A stretch of 64,000 nt of DNA from an uncultured Bacteroidales bacterium (GCA_947168065.1 CAMVKH010000003.1:1-64000); one strand, 5' to 3'; shown: positions 24,882-32,814, numbered from the stretch's first letter. The notes: generated by a model from the letters alone, not told the origin. A program made the numbers and translations.

Positions 24882-25246
24882 ATACTTAAATTGAATCGCT
24901 GGACGATTCGATACATTACGCCATCTTTGCCAGCAGGGTCTGGTAAAATTCAGGATCTGCAGAAAACGCGGGTGGGCTGTATTAAAACGAAATGCGTTGT
25001 CCATAGCGTTTGCCCTTGGAGAGCCTATTATGAGTCTCGACGAGGACAACGCCACCTTTAAGGTCCCATTGTCCATGACCGGCAGTGTCCGATTGCCCTT
25101 GAACAAGGATTATTGTGGATACCCTTTTTCTATTTCAGAAAAAGAGGCCTGGACACATCCCCAGGAAAAACGACGGGAGCGACTCAACATTTCAAAAAGG
25201 ATTGCATCTTTTATGATAGACACTCACTTTTTGATTGATACAACTT
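24882..25246. other. Gene-poor stretch inside the accessory island
   Basis: I see no convincing gene here. Short open frames exist on both strands (24870-25106 minus, 24997-25308 plus) but neither has a recognisable domain, a start signal or family-like composition. The plus frame overlaps the signal peptide of the BACON lipoprotein. It may contain decayed remnants of an older gene. Confidence 0.4.
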
Positions 25247-25963
25247 ATGAAAAAGATCAACTATTTATGGTTTTGTTGCCTGCTTTCTTTTGTGGCCCTT
25301 TCCTGTGAACAAGGGGAGCTCAGCCCTGAAAGTCATCTGTCGACGAGAAACGATCCTTTTGGCTTCCATTGGACAGGCGGCAGTGGTGGCGTCACCCTCC
25401 ATGGCGTCTACAATGATTACACCGCCACCCTTAACTGTGACTGGTGCACCGTCACGTATCCAAGCAATAAACTGGGCGACGGCCATCCGACACTTCATTT
25501 GTCCTGTTCGGAGAATCCGACGCCCGAACGTCGCGAAGCCGTCCTGACGATTTACACAGAAGACGAGGCCGTCCAGGTCCAGATCTTTCAGAATCAAGGC
25601 AACCCCATGACCGTCTCTCAAACGGAATTCTCCCTGCCAGCAGACGCTACGGAAGTTTCTGTGACCTTCCAGACGTACTATCCGGTTTATTGCTCGACGG
25701 ACTTCTACGACGAAACCACTTATATCGTCTCGACTGAGCCTCCTTTTGGAAAGACCTTGAATCCCAATCGCCGTCCCCAATGGATCTCCGTCAAGACCTG
25801 GGAGGTCGCAAGTGAAAACTCGGATAATCCCCATCAACAATTGGTAACTCTCACGGTAAACGCCAACGACGAAAAGACCTCGCGGGAAGGATGCTTTGCC
25901 ATCTATGACAAAGAAGACTCCATCCATCCCATCGAAATCAAAGTCCGGCAGAGCGGGCGATAG
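25247..25963 (+). CDS. BACON-domain lipoprotein
   Basis: The protein has 238 residues. MKKINYLWFCCLLSFVALSC is a signal peptide with lipobox (ALSC). The mature region contains two Ig-like BACON-type repeats: GGVTLHGVYNDYTATLNCDW...CTVTYP...LTIYTEDEAVQVQIFQNQG, and EFSLPADATEVSVTFQTYYP ending IEIKVRQSGR. BACON domains are carbohydrate- or mucin-associated modules of Bacteroidota surface proteins. No catalytic domain is attached, so this is a stand-alone surface lipoprotein. Its ligand is unknown. Confidence 0.8.
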   Translation: MKKINYLWFCCLLSFVALSCEQGELSPESHLSTRNDPFGFHWTGGSGGVTLHGVYNDYTATLNCDWCTVTYPSNKLGDGHPTLHLSCSENPTPERREAVLTIYTEDEAVQVQIFQNQGNPMTVSQTEFSLPADATEVSVTFQTYYPVYCSTDFYDETTYIVSTEPPFGKTLNPNRRPQWISVKTWEVASENSDNPHQQLVTLTVNANDEKTSREGCFAIYDKEDSIHPIEIKVRQSGR

Positions 25964-25979
25964 CTGCTGGCGGAAACAA

Positions 25980-26095
25980 GGCCATAGAATGAAGATTCGC
26001 CCTGCAGCGTTCATACTGTGGCCTTGTTTTCAGTCAAATCGCCGTATATCCGGCCACAGAATGGAAAACCAGCCTCAATTCTTCTTTCTGTGGCC
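25980..26095. repeat. Twin-hairpin palindromic repeat, copy 1 (REPIN-like)
   Basis: Two 44-base hairpins (25980-26023 and 26052-26095), each opening with GGCCA and closing with TGGCC, are separated by 28 bases. The whole 116-base unit is the same length as copy 2 (28683-28798), in the same orientation, with 8 differences and no indels. It sits between two convergent genes and ends 4 bases from the TonB-domain gene stop. Confidence 0.85.
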
Positions 26096-26099
26096 AGAA

Positions 26100-26621
26100 C
26101 TAACGTGCCTGGAAGACAACAGGGAAGGTATATACCGTACGAATAGGTGTACCGTTGCTGGTTGCTGGTAACCATTTCGGCGAACTGGAGACGACCCTGA
26201 CAGCTTCCTCATCCAGCTTTGGATGTACGCTTCGCAAAACCTTGACATTTGTGACCTCTCCGGTTTCAGAAACGGTAAAGCAAAGCGTTACTCTTCCTTC
26301 GAGGGGTACATTGTTTTCATCGAATTGTTGTTGTAGATGCTTGTTTACCCAGACAGAAAAGGTATTGGCATCGCCTCCTTGGAACTTTGGTTTAGTCTGG
26401 GATAAAAACGCCTCTCGATCCGTTGTCTCCCGAAACTCCCAATCTAAATAATTGACAAGTTTTTCTAAACCTGTTATAAATGTTGCTGTGTCTACTTGAT
26501 GCTGTAACTCTTCAATTCTTTGTTGAAGGGAGTCGATGATCTGTTGTTTGGACTGGGCACGCGCTAGCTGTCCCGCCATCAGAAATAAAGCTAAAACAAA
26601 GAAAACCAAGGAACGCTTCAT
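26100..26621 (-). CDS. Secreted protein with coiled coil and TonB C-terminal domain
   Basis: The protein has 173 residues. The N-terminus MKRSLVFFVLALFLMAGQLARAQS is a signal peptide with an ARA cleavage site, not a stable TonB anchor. A short coiled coil (IIDSLQQRIEELQHQVD) follows. The C-terminal domain has the TonB pattern: VPLEGRVTLCFTVSETGEVTNVKVLRS, LDEEAVRVVSSSPKWLPA, RTVYTFPVVF. True TonB spans the periplasm from an inner-membrane helix; this one may act as a soluble periplasmic partner or regulator. Context within the island gives no further clue. Confidence 0.8.
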   Translation of the reverse strand: MKRSLVFFVLALFLMAGQLARAQSKQQIIDSLQQRIEELQHQVDTATFITGLEKLVNYLDWEFRETTDREAFLSQTKPKFQGGDANTFSVWVNKHLQQQFDENNVPLEGRVTLCFTVSETGEVTNVKVLRSVHPKLDEEAVRVVSSSPKWLPATSNGTPIRTVYTFPVVFQAR

Positions 26622-26674
26622 AGCACGTTTCTATTTAAACTGTGATGTTGGTTTCGTACCGCAAAAAAGATACC

Positions 26675-27664
26675 TTATCGAGACGAATCATACTTCATGC
26701 AAAGACAACGTGCGAGTTGGGCTTCCGTAATCGTTTTGCCTCCGAACAACGAATCTTTCCGTTGGTATCGCATAGCCAGATACTTCTGCCAGAGGATGTC
26801 GTATAGCTTTGCCCGCTTGGAAAACGGAAGCGCATAGACAGAAGCCTCCTCAGGATTCCTGAACAGGTTCGGCAAGACCTGATTGTCGATCAACCCGCAG
26901 AGTTCCAAATCGGTCATCCGGCCGTAATTGACTTTCCCCTGTTCAAAGGTACGCGTGAAGCGGGGGTCAAAATCCGGAACACCGTTCTCAATGCTTTCCA
27001 ACGTGACAGGCTCGGTGTCATTCTCCTTGCGCTGTTCCTGAAGGTCCCGTTCCTCATCGGACTGCCGGTTCATCTGGAACACGAAATTCCTCGGGGAAAT
27101 ATAGAGTTCTTCGACATAAGCCGTGTCCAGTATATCTTCCGGAAGCAACATTCCGGAGGGACCCATTCTGTATTGAGCCGGAAGGCTGATGTTTGAAGGC
27201 AGATAGTGGTAACGTTTTGATGAAGGAAGCGATTCGTGCGTTATTTCTTTCCCCAACTGCTTTCGGAAAAAAGCGTTGGCCGAACAGTGCGGATAGTCGA
27301 AAGGCGTCGCAGCCAGACCATGGTGTAATCCCTGACGATTGACATAGTTGAGCGCTGCCAGGGTGTGATAGAGTCCTTCGACCTCCAACAGGAAGAAATG
27401 CTTTTCACCCAGCCTTCCTTTTCGTTTGTATTTTGTGTTGAAATAGCGGGAATACGCGTTCCTGTTGCGGAACATCAACTCCCGAGGGTTGTCTGACTGC
27501 GCCATGCTATGATGGTGCGTTGACATCCGGCCCTCGGCCAGTGCACGGGACTCCGTCGTCAAGGCAGCGACGGCAAAACAATTGAAACCGACAGCCAGGT
27601 CGGTTTCGTTGCGAAACAAAACTTCGTCGTGGGACGAAAGACAAAGATGAACCGTCTTTCTCAT
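26675..27664 (-). CDS. RAYT-like Y1 (HUH) transposase-related protein
   Basis: The protein has 329 residues from MRKTVHLCLSSHDEVLF. Its first 140 residues follow the plan of REP-associated tyrosine transposases (Y1/IS200-like): the HUH-type HHH in RMSTHHHSMAQ (residues 50-52), RNAYSRYFNTKYKRKGRLGE, then YHTLAALNYVNRQGLHHG, where Tyr107 is a candidate catalytic Tyr, and FDYPHCSANAF. RAYTs cut single-stranded DNA at REP palindromes. The remaining 190 residues are an extra C-terminal region I do not recognise. Twin-hairpin repeats lie on both sides of the gene. The Pro-Asn before the first His, usual in this family, is replaced, so activity is unproven. Confidence 0.65.
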   Translation of the reverse strand: MRKTVHLCLSSHDEVLFRNETDLAVGFNCFAVAALTTESRALAEGRMSTHHHSMAQSDNPRELMFRNRNAYSRYFNTKYKRKGRLGEKHFFLLEVEGLYHTLAALNYVNRQGLHHGLAATPFDYPHCSANAFFRKQLGKEITHESLPSSKRYHYLPSNISLPAQYRMGPSGMLLPEDILDTAYVEELYISPRNFVFQMNRQSDEERDLQEQRKENDTEPVTLESIENGVPDFDPRFTRTFEQGKVNYGRMTDLELCGLIDNQVLPNLFRNPEEASVYALPFSKRAKLYDILWQKYLAMRYQRKDSLFGGKTITEAQLARCLCMKYDSSR

Positions 27665-27846
27665 GGCATTCCTTCCTCCATCTTCAATCTCCTGCACACC
27701 ACCCCGCTCCGCGAACCATTCGCTTCATCAGGAATGCTGTCAGATGCCCTCACGCCTTGCAAAAATTGTGCTGCAACCACGACTGGCAGCATAATTGTTA
27801 TAGTGGCCATTGGGGTGTTGTTACTACCCGATTAGAACAGCTTGTT

Positions 27847-28695
27847 ATGAAGTGGACCCGACTGCTTCTCGTTTCATTATTATTAATTACCCACAGTGTT
27901 TCCGCCTGGGGGCAATGTGACTTGCATATTGACTATTCTGTCATGGATTTGCCTGCTGATTCACACGGGATACTGAGATTGCTGCGACCGGATGGGACGG
28001 AATCCCTATTGTTTAGTGATTCCTGCAGGCAGACGGAAATAGTCTCCCCCTTGGATCAACTTGGGGAATATCGGCTTGAAGCGACTTTTGTAAATGACTC
28101 AAACCAAAATGAGTCACTGGAACAGATTTTCAGTCTTACGGGTGAAGAGTATCTTGTAGAATCGATGGTTCGTTTTCGACGGGAACCTATGGATTTGTCA
28201 GATTGGCGTTGTAAAGATTCCATTCCCTCGGGTTTCTTCACAATTACCAAGTGTTTACGCCCCTCCCCTTTAGTCAAAATCAAGTACCTATACACAAACG
28301 GAAGAAAAGGAGACGAGTTTCCGGGGCCATTTTTTTCAATTATAAATGAGAGTCAGGATACCCTCTACGGAGAGAGGCTTCCTGGCTATTTCTGGGGGTC
28401 ACTTTCCCGATGGGAGGAGGGAGAATACGTCGGTTATTACGTTGGAAATATTGACACGGATTGGGTTGAGGAACCGCCTTTATTCCCCGGTCAAGAGAAA
28501 ACAGCCTGGGTAGCGAGTTTTGGAAGATTCACTCCGCCAGGAAAATATCGTTTCTGTTTGTATTACACTACGGACAGTCCCTATGCCCCTAAACAATCGG
28601 CTGGGCTTACAAGGGAAACAAAGACCTTCAGATGGTGGAGTTCCGTCTCAAATTGGTATCTCCTCACTTGTGATTTTGAACTGGCCACAGAATGA
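27847..28695 (+). CDS. Secreted protein of unknown function
   Basis: The protein has 282 residues. MKWTRLLLVSLLLITHSVSAWGQ is a signal peptide. The mature part looks all-beta (YSVMDLPADSHGILRLLRPDG; FPGQEKTAWVASFGRFTPPGKYRFCLYYTTD), perhaps Ig-like, with several Cys residues. I do not recognise the family. Its stop codon TGA lies inside the first arm of repeat copy 2, so the repeat now supplies the last residues (LATE) of the protein; the original C-terminus may have been different. Confidence 0.65.
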   Translation: MKWTRLLLVSLLLITHSVSAWGQCDLHIDYSVMDLPADSHGILRLLRPDGTESLLFSDSCRQTEIVSPLDQLGEYRLEATFVNDSNQNESLEQIFSLTGEEYLVESMVRFRREPMDLSDWRCKDSIPSGFFTITKCLRPSPLVKIKYLYTNGRKGDEFPGPFFSIINESQDTLYGERLPGYFWGSLSRWEEGEYVGYYVGNIDTDWVEEPPLFPGQEKTAWVASFGRFTPPGKYRFCLYYTTDSPYAPKQSAGLTRETKTFRWWSSVSNWYLLTCDFELATE

Positions 28696-28798
28696 AGATT
28701 CGCCCTGTAGCGTTCATTCTGTGGCCTTGTTTTCAGCCAAATCGCCGTATATCCGGCCACAGTATGGAAATCCAGCCTCAAATCTTCATTCTGTGGCC
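28683..28798. repeat. Twin-hairpin palindromic repeat, copy 2 (REPIN-like)
   Basis: Hairpins at 28683-28726 (14-bp perfect stem GGCCACAGAATGAA/TTCATTCTGTGGCC) and 28755-28798 are both 44 bases long and 28 bases apart. It matches copy 1 at 108 of 116 positions. It overlaps the 3' end of the secreted-protein gene. Confidence 0.88.
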
Positions 28799-28982
28799 AG
28801 AATCCCCAGAAAGGGAGCCTTTTCTCGTACCCGGAGCCCGGAGGTTATCCTTCCGGGCGGTATTCAAATAACTACTTTCTTCATTGGTCTATATCCTTTC
28901 TTTATCTAAAGCTAAGGTACAACTAAAAAAGGATAAAAACAAGTTTTTATGACAAGTTTTTTTGAAATTTTGCAAAGTTTAC

Positions 28983-29012
28983 TTGTTATTATGAAAAATA
29001 CACTTACCTTTG
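28983..29012 (+). promoter_or_regulatory. Promoter of the membrane protein/XRE pair
   Basis: TTG (28983-28985) and TACCTTTG (29005-29012) are 19 bases apart, 27 bases before the ATG at 29039. Confidence 0.6.
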
Positions 29013-29038
29013 CAACAGAAAACAAAAAAACTCATGCA

Positions 29039-29476
29039 ATGAACAACAAAAGTATTCTTATGCCACACCTTTGCCAAAAGATTGGCTGGTGTCTATTACT
29101 CCTTTCCGTACTTGTGGAGGTCATCAAAGCTCTGTTCGTTCACAACATTGATGTAGCTTGGTTCTTCGCTAAAACAACCCATATCGGGGTGCTTGTCTCA
29201 TTATTTCTTATCTCTCTGTCAAAGGAAAAAGTAGAAGACGAAATGATTTCCGCATTTCGACTAAAAGCCATCGGTATTACGGCCTATGTGTTTTATAGTC
29301 TCCTAATCATTCTGAGTTTGGTTCTGGAACTGAAACCTAATTTCATTTTCTCAAACACAGACACCACCCTAAGTGCTTATATTTGCGAGTTGTTTCTTAT
29401 AATCCTTCCTATTCTCCTTTCTGTATTGTATTATACATTATTCAGAGGGTTGCTCTGGAAGTCCAAAAAGCAGTAA
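29039..29476 (+). CDS. Small four-helix membrane protein
   Basis: The protein has 145 residues from MNNKSILMPHLCQK and contains about four hydrophobic helices (IGWCLLLLSVLVEVIKALF, IGVLVSLFLISL, AYVFYSLLIILSLVLEL, ELFLIILPILLSVLYYTL). No catalytic motif is visible. It lies 5 bases before a small XRE regulator. Pairs of this kind (a membrane protein followed by a one-domain Cro/C1 regulator) are common in Gram-positive bacteria and Bacteroidota and are often regulatory, but the function is unknown. Confidence 0.7.
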   Translation: MNNKSILMPHLCQKIGWCLLLLSVLVEVIKALFVHNIDVAWFFAKTTHIGVLVSLFLISLSKEKVEDEMISAFRLKAIGITAYVFYSLLIILSLVLELKPNFIFSNTDTTLSAYICELFLIILPILLSVLYYTLFRGLLWKSKKQ

Positions 29477-29481
29477 ACATT

Positions 29482-29682
29482 ATGAAGAATACAATAAAAG
29501 TTGAGAGGGCAATCCTCAACATCACCCAGCAACAACTGGCAGATGCCATCGGGGTTAGCCGAAACACAATCAATTCCATTGAATCCGGCAAATACATTCC
29601 ATCTACGGTCCTAGCCCTAAAAATCGCACGACACTTTGGTAAATCCACTGATTCAATATTCCAATTGGAAGACACAGATTAA
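29482..29682 (+). CDS. Small XRE-family helix-turn-helix regulator
   Basis: The protein has 66 residues and is almost only a Cro/C1-type HTH: NITQQQLADAIGVSRNTINSIESGKYIPSTVLALKIARHFG. It has the pattern of short YgzD/YvaN-like regulators that pair with membrane proteins. It is co-transcribed with the upstream four-helix protein and probably controls the pair from the promoter at 28983-29012. A strong terminator follows. Confidence 0.85.
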   Translation: MKNTIKVERAILNITQQQLADAIGVSRNTINSIESGKYIPSTVLALKIARHFGKSTDSIFQLEDTD

Positions 29683-29694
29683 AACAAAATAATA

Positions 29695-29733
29695 AGGTGA
29701 TACGCACTGGTTCTGCGTATCACCTCTTTTTTT
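29695..29733 (+). terminator. Terminator after the XRE gene
   Basis: A 12-bp stem AGGTGATACGCA/TGCGTATCACCT with a 7-base loop is followed by C and seven T. Confidence 0.88.
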
Positions 29734-29798
29734 ATTTTAGAATGATACGGTTTTTGGAGGGCAAAGGGAAGAAAGGGAAATTATCGAAACGGGCTACT

Positions 29799-29878
29799 GG
29801 CCATGAATACCGGCCTTTGTTATGGCCGACCCAGTTAAAATAGCCATCTGGCCATAAAATAATAGGGCTTTTATGGCC
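29799..29878. repeat. Third twin-hairpin repeat, diverged sequence
   Basis: Two 29-base hairpins, 29799-29827 and 29850-29878, again open with GGCCAT and close with ATGGCC and are 22 bases apart. The stem of the second is GGCCATAAAA/TTTTATGGCC. The sequence differs from copies 1 and 2 but the two-equal-hairpin design with GGCCA/TGGCC ends is the same. It occupies most of the intergenic space 29734-30025, the rest of which holds the promoter of the YegP gene (TATATTTG at 29988-29995). Confidence 0.65.
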
Positions 29879-30025
29879 GACAGATCTGTTCCGGGCCTCC
29901 ATCCTTTCCTGAGGCATCAAAAGATAACATCTCCGAGTATTGGTAAAAATTAAAAATCGTCTTTTCGGATTATTTGTCAATTATTTGTATATTTGTAGGG
30001 TATATACATTTAAACAATTCACGCT

Positions 30026-30352
30026 ATGGCAAAATTTGAAATCTCCGTGAGAAAGAACGGCGAATTCCAGTTCAATCTCAAGGCCTCGAACGGCGAGGTC
30101 ATCCTCACCAGCGAAGGCTACACGACGAAGGCCGCCTGCCTCAACGGCGTCGAATCCGTGAAGAAGAACTCCGCTACCGAAGAGCGCTACGAGAAACTCG
30201 TCGCAAAGAACGGCAAGCCGTATTTCAACCTGAAAGCCACCAACGGCCAGATCATCGGCCAGAGCCAGATGTACGCTTCGGAGCGCAACCGCAACAACGG
30301 CATCGCTTCGGTGATGAAAAACGCTCCCGTGGCAGAAGTCGTGGAAGTCTAG
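30026..30352 (+). CDS. YegP family (DUF1508) protein
   Basis: The 108-residue protein has two tandem DUF1508 repeats: FEISVRKNGEFQFNLKASNGEVILTSEGY with CLNGVESVKKN, then YEKLVAKNGKPYFNLKATNGQIIGQSQMY with GIASVMKN. This is the standard two-repeat YegP layout. The family is widespread and of unknown function; it is small, cytoplasmic and probably abundant. Base composition returns to the GC-rich core type here, marking the right edge of the island. It has its own promoter and terminator. Confidence 0.92.
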   Translation: MAKFEISVRKNGEFQFNLKASNGEVILTSEGYTTKAACLNGVESVKKNSATEERYEKLVAKNGKPYFNLKATNGQIIGQSQMYASERNRNNGIASVMKNAPVAEVVEV

Positions 30353-30375
30353 CGGACCCCCGCCCTTGGCACATA

Positions 30376-30409
30376 AAGCCGGCCCCTTTTTCATAGGGCC
30401 GGCTTTTTT
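30376..30409 (+). terminator. Terminator after the YegP gene
   Basis: Stem AAGCCGGCCC/GGGCCGGCTT with a short loop is followed by a T run. Confidence 0.85.
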
Positions 30410-30442
30410 CGATACATTTTTGAAAAAATTCAAAATTATTTA

Positions 30443-30472
30443 TTGTTATTCAATAATTATTTTCTATATTTG
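30443..30472 (+). promoter_or_regulatory. Promoter of the flotillin operon
   Basis: TTG (30443-30445) and TATATTTG (30465-30472), 19 bases apart, lie 22 bases before the ATG at 30495. Confidence 0.6.
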
Positions 30473-30494
30473 CAAAAACTTAAACGCTACAGTC

Positions 30495-31106
30495 ATGATC
30501 TCAACCTGGTGGGCATCCCTTTCCGTGATAATGAAGATCCTTTGGGGCGTTACCCTGACCGCTTCCCTGATCTTCCTCATCCAAAGCATTATGACCTTCA
30601 TCGGAGCCGATGCAGGTGAAGGCGGCATCGACACCGACGTCGACACGGGCTTCGAATCCGACGCCGCCGACGCGACGGTGGAAGGCGGAACCAATCTCTA
30701 CACTTTCCGCAACTTCGTAAACTTCATCCTGGGCTTCGGCTGGTCGGCCATCCTCCTGCAGGACAAGATCCAGTCCGTCCCCCTGCTGCTGATCGTATCG
30801 GCCGTCATCGGCGTGGCGCTGGTCGCCGTCGTGATGTACCTCTTCAAATGGCTCAGCAGCATGCAGCAATCCGGCAACATCAACGTCTATAAATCGGCCG
30901 TGGGCTGCATCGGCTCGGTCTACCTGACCATTCCCGGCGAGCGCAAGGGCGAAGGTAAGGTACAGATCTCCATCAACAGCGCCGTCCGCGAATACAACGC
31001 CCTGACCGACGGCGATCCGCTCAAGACCGGCACCCAGATCCGCGTGGTCGAGGTGCTCAGCCCCGACACGCTGCTGGTCGAACCGCTCGAATCACTGATT
31101 GTCTAA
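30495..31106 (+). CDS. Membrane protein with OB-fold domain (NfeD/YuaF-like flotillin partner)
   Basis: The protein has 203 residues. It has a membrane segment near residues 10-35, an acidic Gly/Asp loop (GGIDTDVDTGFESDAAD), two more membrane segments (about 75-115), and a C-terminal soluble domain (GCIGSVYLTIPGERKGEGKVQISI to TQIRVVEVLSPDTLLVEPL) that fits the NfeD-type OB fold. Such proteins are encoded next to flotillins and act with them in the membrane. The gene is 19 bases before the flotillin gene and shares its promoter. Confidence 0.8.
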   Translation: MISTWWASLSVIMKILWGVTLTASLIFLIQSIMTFIGADAGEGGIDTDVDTGFESDAADATVEGGTNLYTFRNFVNFILGFGWSAILLQDKIQSVPLLLIVSAVIGVALVAVVMYLFKWLSSMQQSGNINVYKSAVGCIGSVYLTIPGERKGEGKVQISINSAVREYNALTDGDPLKTGTQIRVVEVLSPDTLLVEPLESLIV

Positions 31107-31125
31107 TCCTCTATAAAGAATAACC

Positions 31126-32541
31126 ATGGAACTCTATCTGATCCTGATTCTCGTGGCGGTGATCTTCGTGACCTTTACCGCCATCCTGCGGCGCTACAAA
31201 CGCTGCCCTTCCGACAAGATCTTGGTCATCTACGGTAAAACCGGTAAAAACAAGGAAGGCGGCATCTCCTCAGCCCGCTGCATCCACGGCGGCGCTTCCT
31301 TCATCTGGCCTGTTTTCCAGAGCTATGCCTTCCTCGACCTGACCCCGATCTCGATCGAGTGCAACCTGACCAACGCCCTTTCCAAGCAGAACATCCGCGT
31401 CGACGTGCCCTGCCGCTTCACCGTGGGTATCTCCACCGAGCCCGAGAACATGAACAACGCGGCCGAGCGTCTGCTGGGCCTGACCACCGAACAGATCCAG
31501 AACATCGCGACCGATATCCTCTTCGGTCAGCTCCGTCTGGTCATCGCGACCATGGACATCGAGGAGATCAACGCCGACCGCGACAAGTTCCTGGCCAACG
31601 TCTCCACCAACGTGGAGGCCGAACTCCGCAAGATCGGCCTGAAGCTGATCAACGTCAACGTAACCGATATCCGCGACGAATCGGGCTACATCGAGGCGCT
31701 CGGTAAGGAAGCCGCCGCCAAGGCCATCAACGACGCCAAGAAGAGCGTGGCCGAGCAGAACCGTTTCGGTGAGATCGGTAAGGCCGAAGCCGACAGGGAC
31801 AAGGATATCCGGATCGCCGAGACCACCCGGGACACCCGTATCCGTACCGCCGACGCCAATGCGAAGGCCGTCGAAGGTGAGAACAACTCGAAGATCGCCA
31901 TTGCCCAGTCCGATGCGGCACGCCGTGAAAAACAGGCCGAGGCCGAGCGCCTGGCCGTGGCAGCCGAGAAGGTGCAGGCCGCTAAGGCGCTCGAAGAGGC
32001 GTACAAGAGCGAACGCGACGCCGAACTCGCCCGTGCCGAACGTGAAAAAGCCACGCAGCAGGCCAATATCGTGGTGGCCGCCCAGATCGAGAAGGAGAAA
32101 GCCATCATCGACGCCGAGGCAGAAGCCGAGCAGATCCGCCGCAAGGCCAAAGGTGAGGCCGACGCCATCTTCGCCAAGATGGACGCCCAGGCCCGCGGTA
32201 CCCTGGAGATCCTCTCTAAGCAGGCGGCTGGTTTCGGTCAGTTGGTAGCGGCCGCCGGCGGCGACGCCCAGCAGGCCATCACCATGCTGATCACCGACAA
32301 ACTGCCCGAACTGGTGGCTACGCAGGTCGAAGCCGTCAAGGGCATCAACATCGACAAGGTCACTGTCTGGGACACCGGCAACGGTGCCGAAGGCAAGACC
32401 GCCACGTCCAACTTCATCTCGGGTCTGATGAAATCGGTACCCCCGCTCGAGGACCTCTTCAAGCTGGCCGGCATGGAACTGCCGTCCTATCTGAAAGGAA
32501 AATCCGTCGAAACCGTTGAAGTAAAAGAAGAGGAAGCGTAA
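31126..32541 (+). CDS. Flotillin-like SPFH/band-7 membrane scaffold protein
   Basis: The protein has 471 residues. An N-terminal membrane helix (about 4-22) is followed by the SPFH domain (about 30-200: VDVPCRFTVGIS, GQLRLVIATMDIEEINADRD, LKLINVNVTDIRDE). A long Ala/Glu/Lys-rich coiled coil with EAE-type repeats (about 200-365) leads to a C-terminal oligomerisation region. Flotillins (YqiK/FloT type) form membrane-associated scaffolds. With the OB-fold protein upstream it makes the usual NfeD-flotillin pair. It is followed after 3 bases by a small regulator gene. Confidence 0.9.
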   Translation: MELYLILILVAVIFVTFTAILRRYKRCPSDKILVIYGKTGKNKEGGISSARCIHGGASFIWPVFQSYAFLDLTPISIECNLTNALSKQNIRVDVPCRFTVGISTEPENMNNAAERLLGLTTEQIQNIATDILFGQLRLVIATMDIEEINADRDKFLANVSTNVEAELRKIGLKLINVNVTDIRDESGYIEALGKEAAAKAINDAKKSVAEQNRFGEIGKAEADRDKDIRIAETTRDTRIRTADANAKAVEGENNSKIAIAQSDAARREKQAEAERLAVAAEKVQAAKALEEAYKSERDAELARAEREKATQQANIVVAAQIEKEKAIIDAEAEAEQIRRKAKGEADAIFAKMDAQARGTLEILSKQAAGFGQLVAAAGGDAQQAITMLITDKLPELVATQVEAVKGINIDKVTVWDTGNGAEGKTATSNFISGLMKSVPPLEDLFKLAGMELPSYLKGKSVETVEVKEEEA

Positions 32542-32544
32542 GTC

Positions 32545-32751
32545 ATGCCTATCATCATCAACGTTGACGTCATGTTGGCTCGGAGAAAGATGTCTTCGGG
32601 AGAATTGGCTCAAAAGATAGGCATTTCTGCAGCTAACCTTTCCATTCTCAAGACAGGCAAGGCCAAAGCGGTGCGCTTCACGACCCTCGAAGCCATCTGC
32701 AAGGCCCTGGACTGCCAGCCCGGCGACCTGCTGGAGTACCGGCAGGAGTGA
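32545..32751 (+). CDS. Small YozG-like XRE regulator
   Basis: The protein has 68 residues and is a single Cro/C1-type HTH (NVDVMLARRKMSSGELAQKIGISAANLSILKTGKAKAVRFTTLEAICKALDCQPGDLLEY). This matches the short YozG-like regulator family. It is encoded 3 bases after the flotillin gene, so it may regulate the operon, although its position may be only incidental. A GC-rich hairpin at 32778-32810 closes the unit. Confidence 0.85.
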   Translation: MPIIINVDVMLARRKMSSGELAQKIGISAANLSILKTGKAKAVRFTTLEAICKALDCQPGDLLEYRQE

Positions 32752-32777
32752 GTTTCCCGGCCGCGGCCGGAACCCTG

Positions 32778-32814
32778 GGGATGGGGCTGTCTTTAGGGAC
32801 AGTCCCATCCTTTG
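32778..32814 (+). terminator. Hairpin, probable terminator of the flotillin operon
   Basis: GGATGGGGCTGTC pairs with GACAGTCCCATCC (one mismatch) over a short loop, followed by only three T, so termination may be partial. Confidence 0.5.

Noticed and set aside
24870..25308. Two short overlapping frames, one on each strand, in the gene-poor stretch
   Set aside because: No domain, no start signal, and the plus frame runs into the BACON lipoprotein signal peptide in another reading frame.
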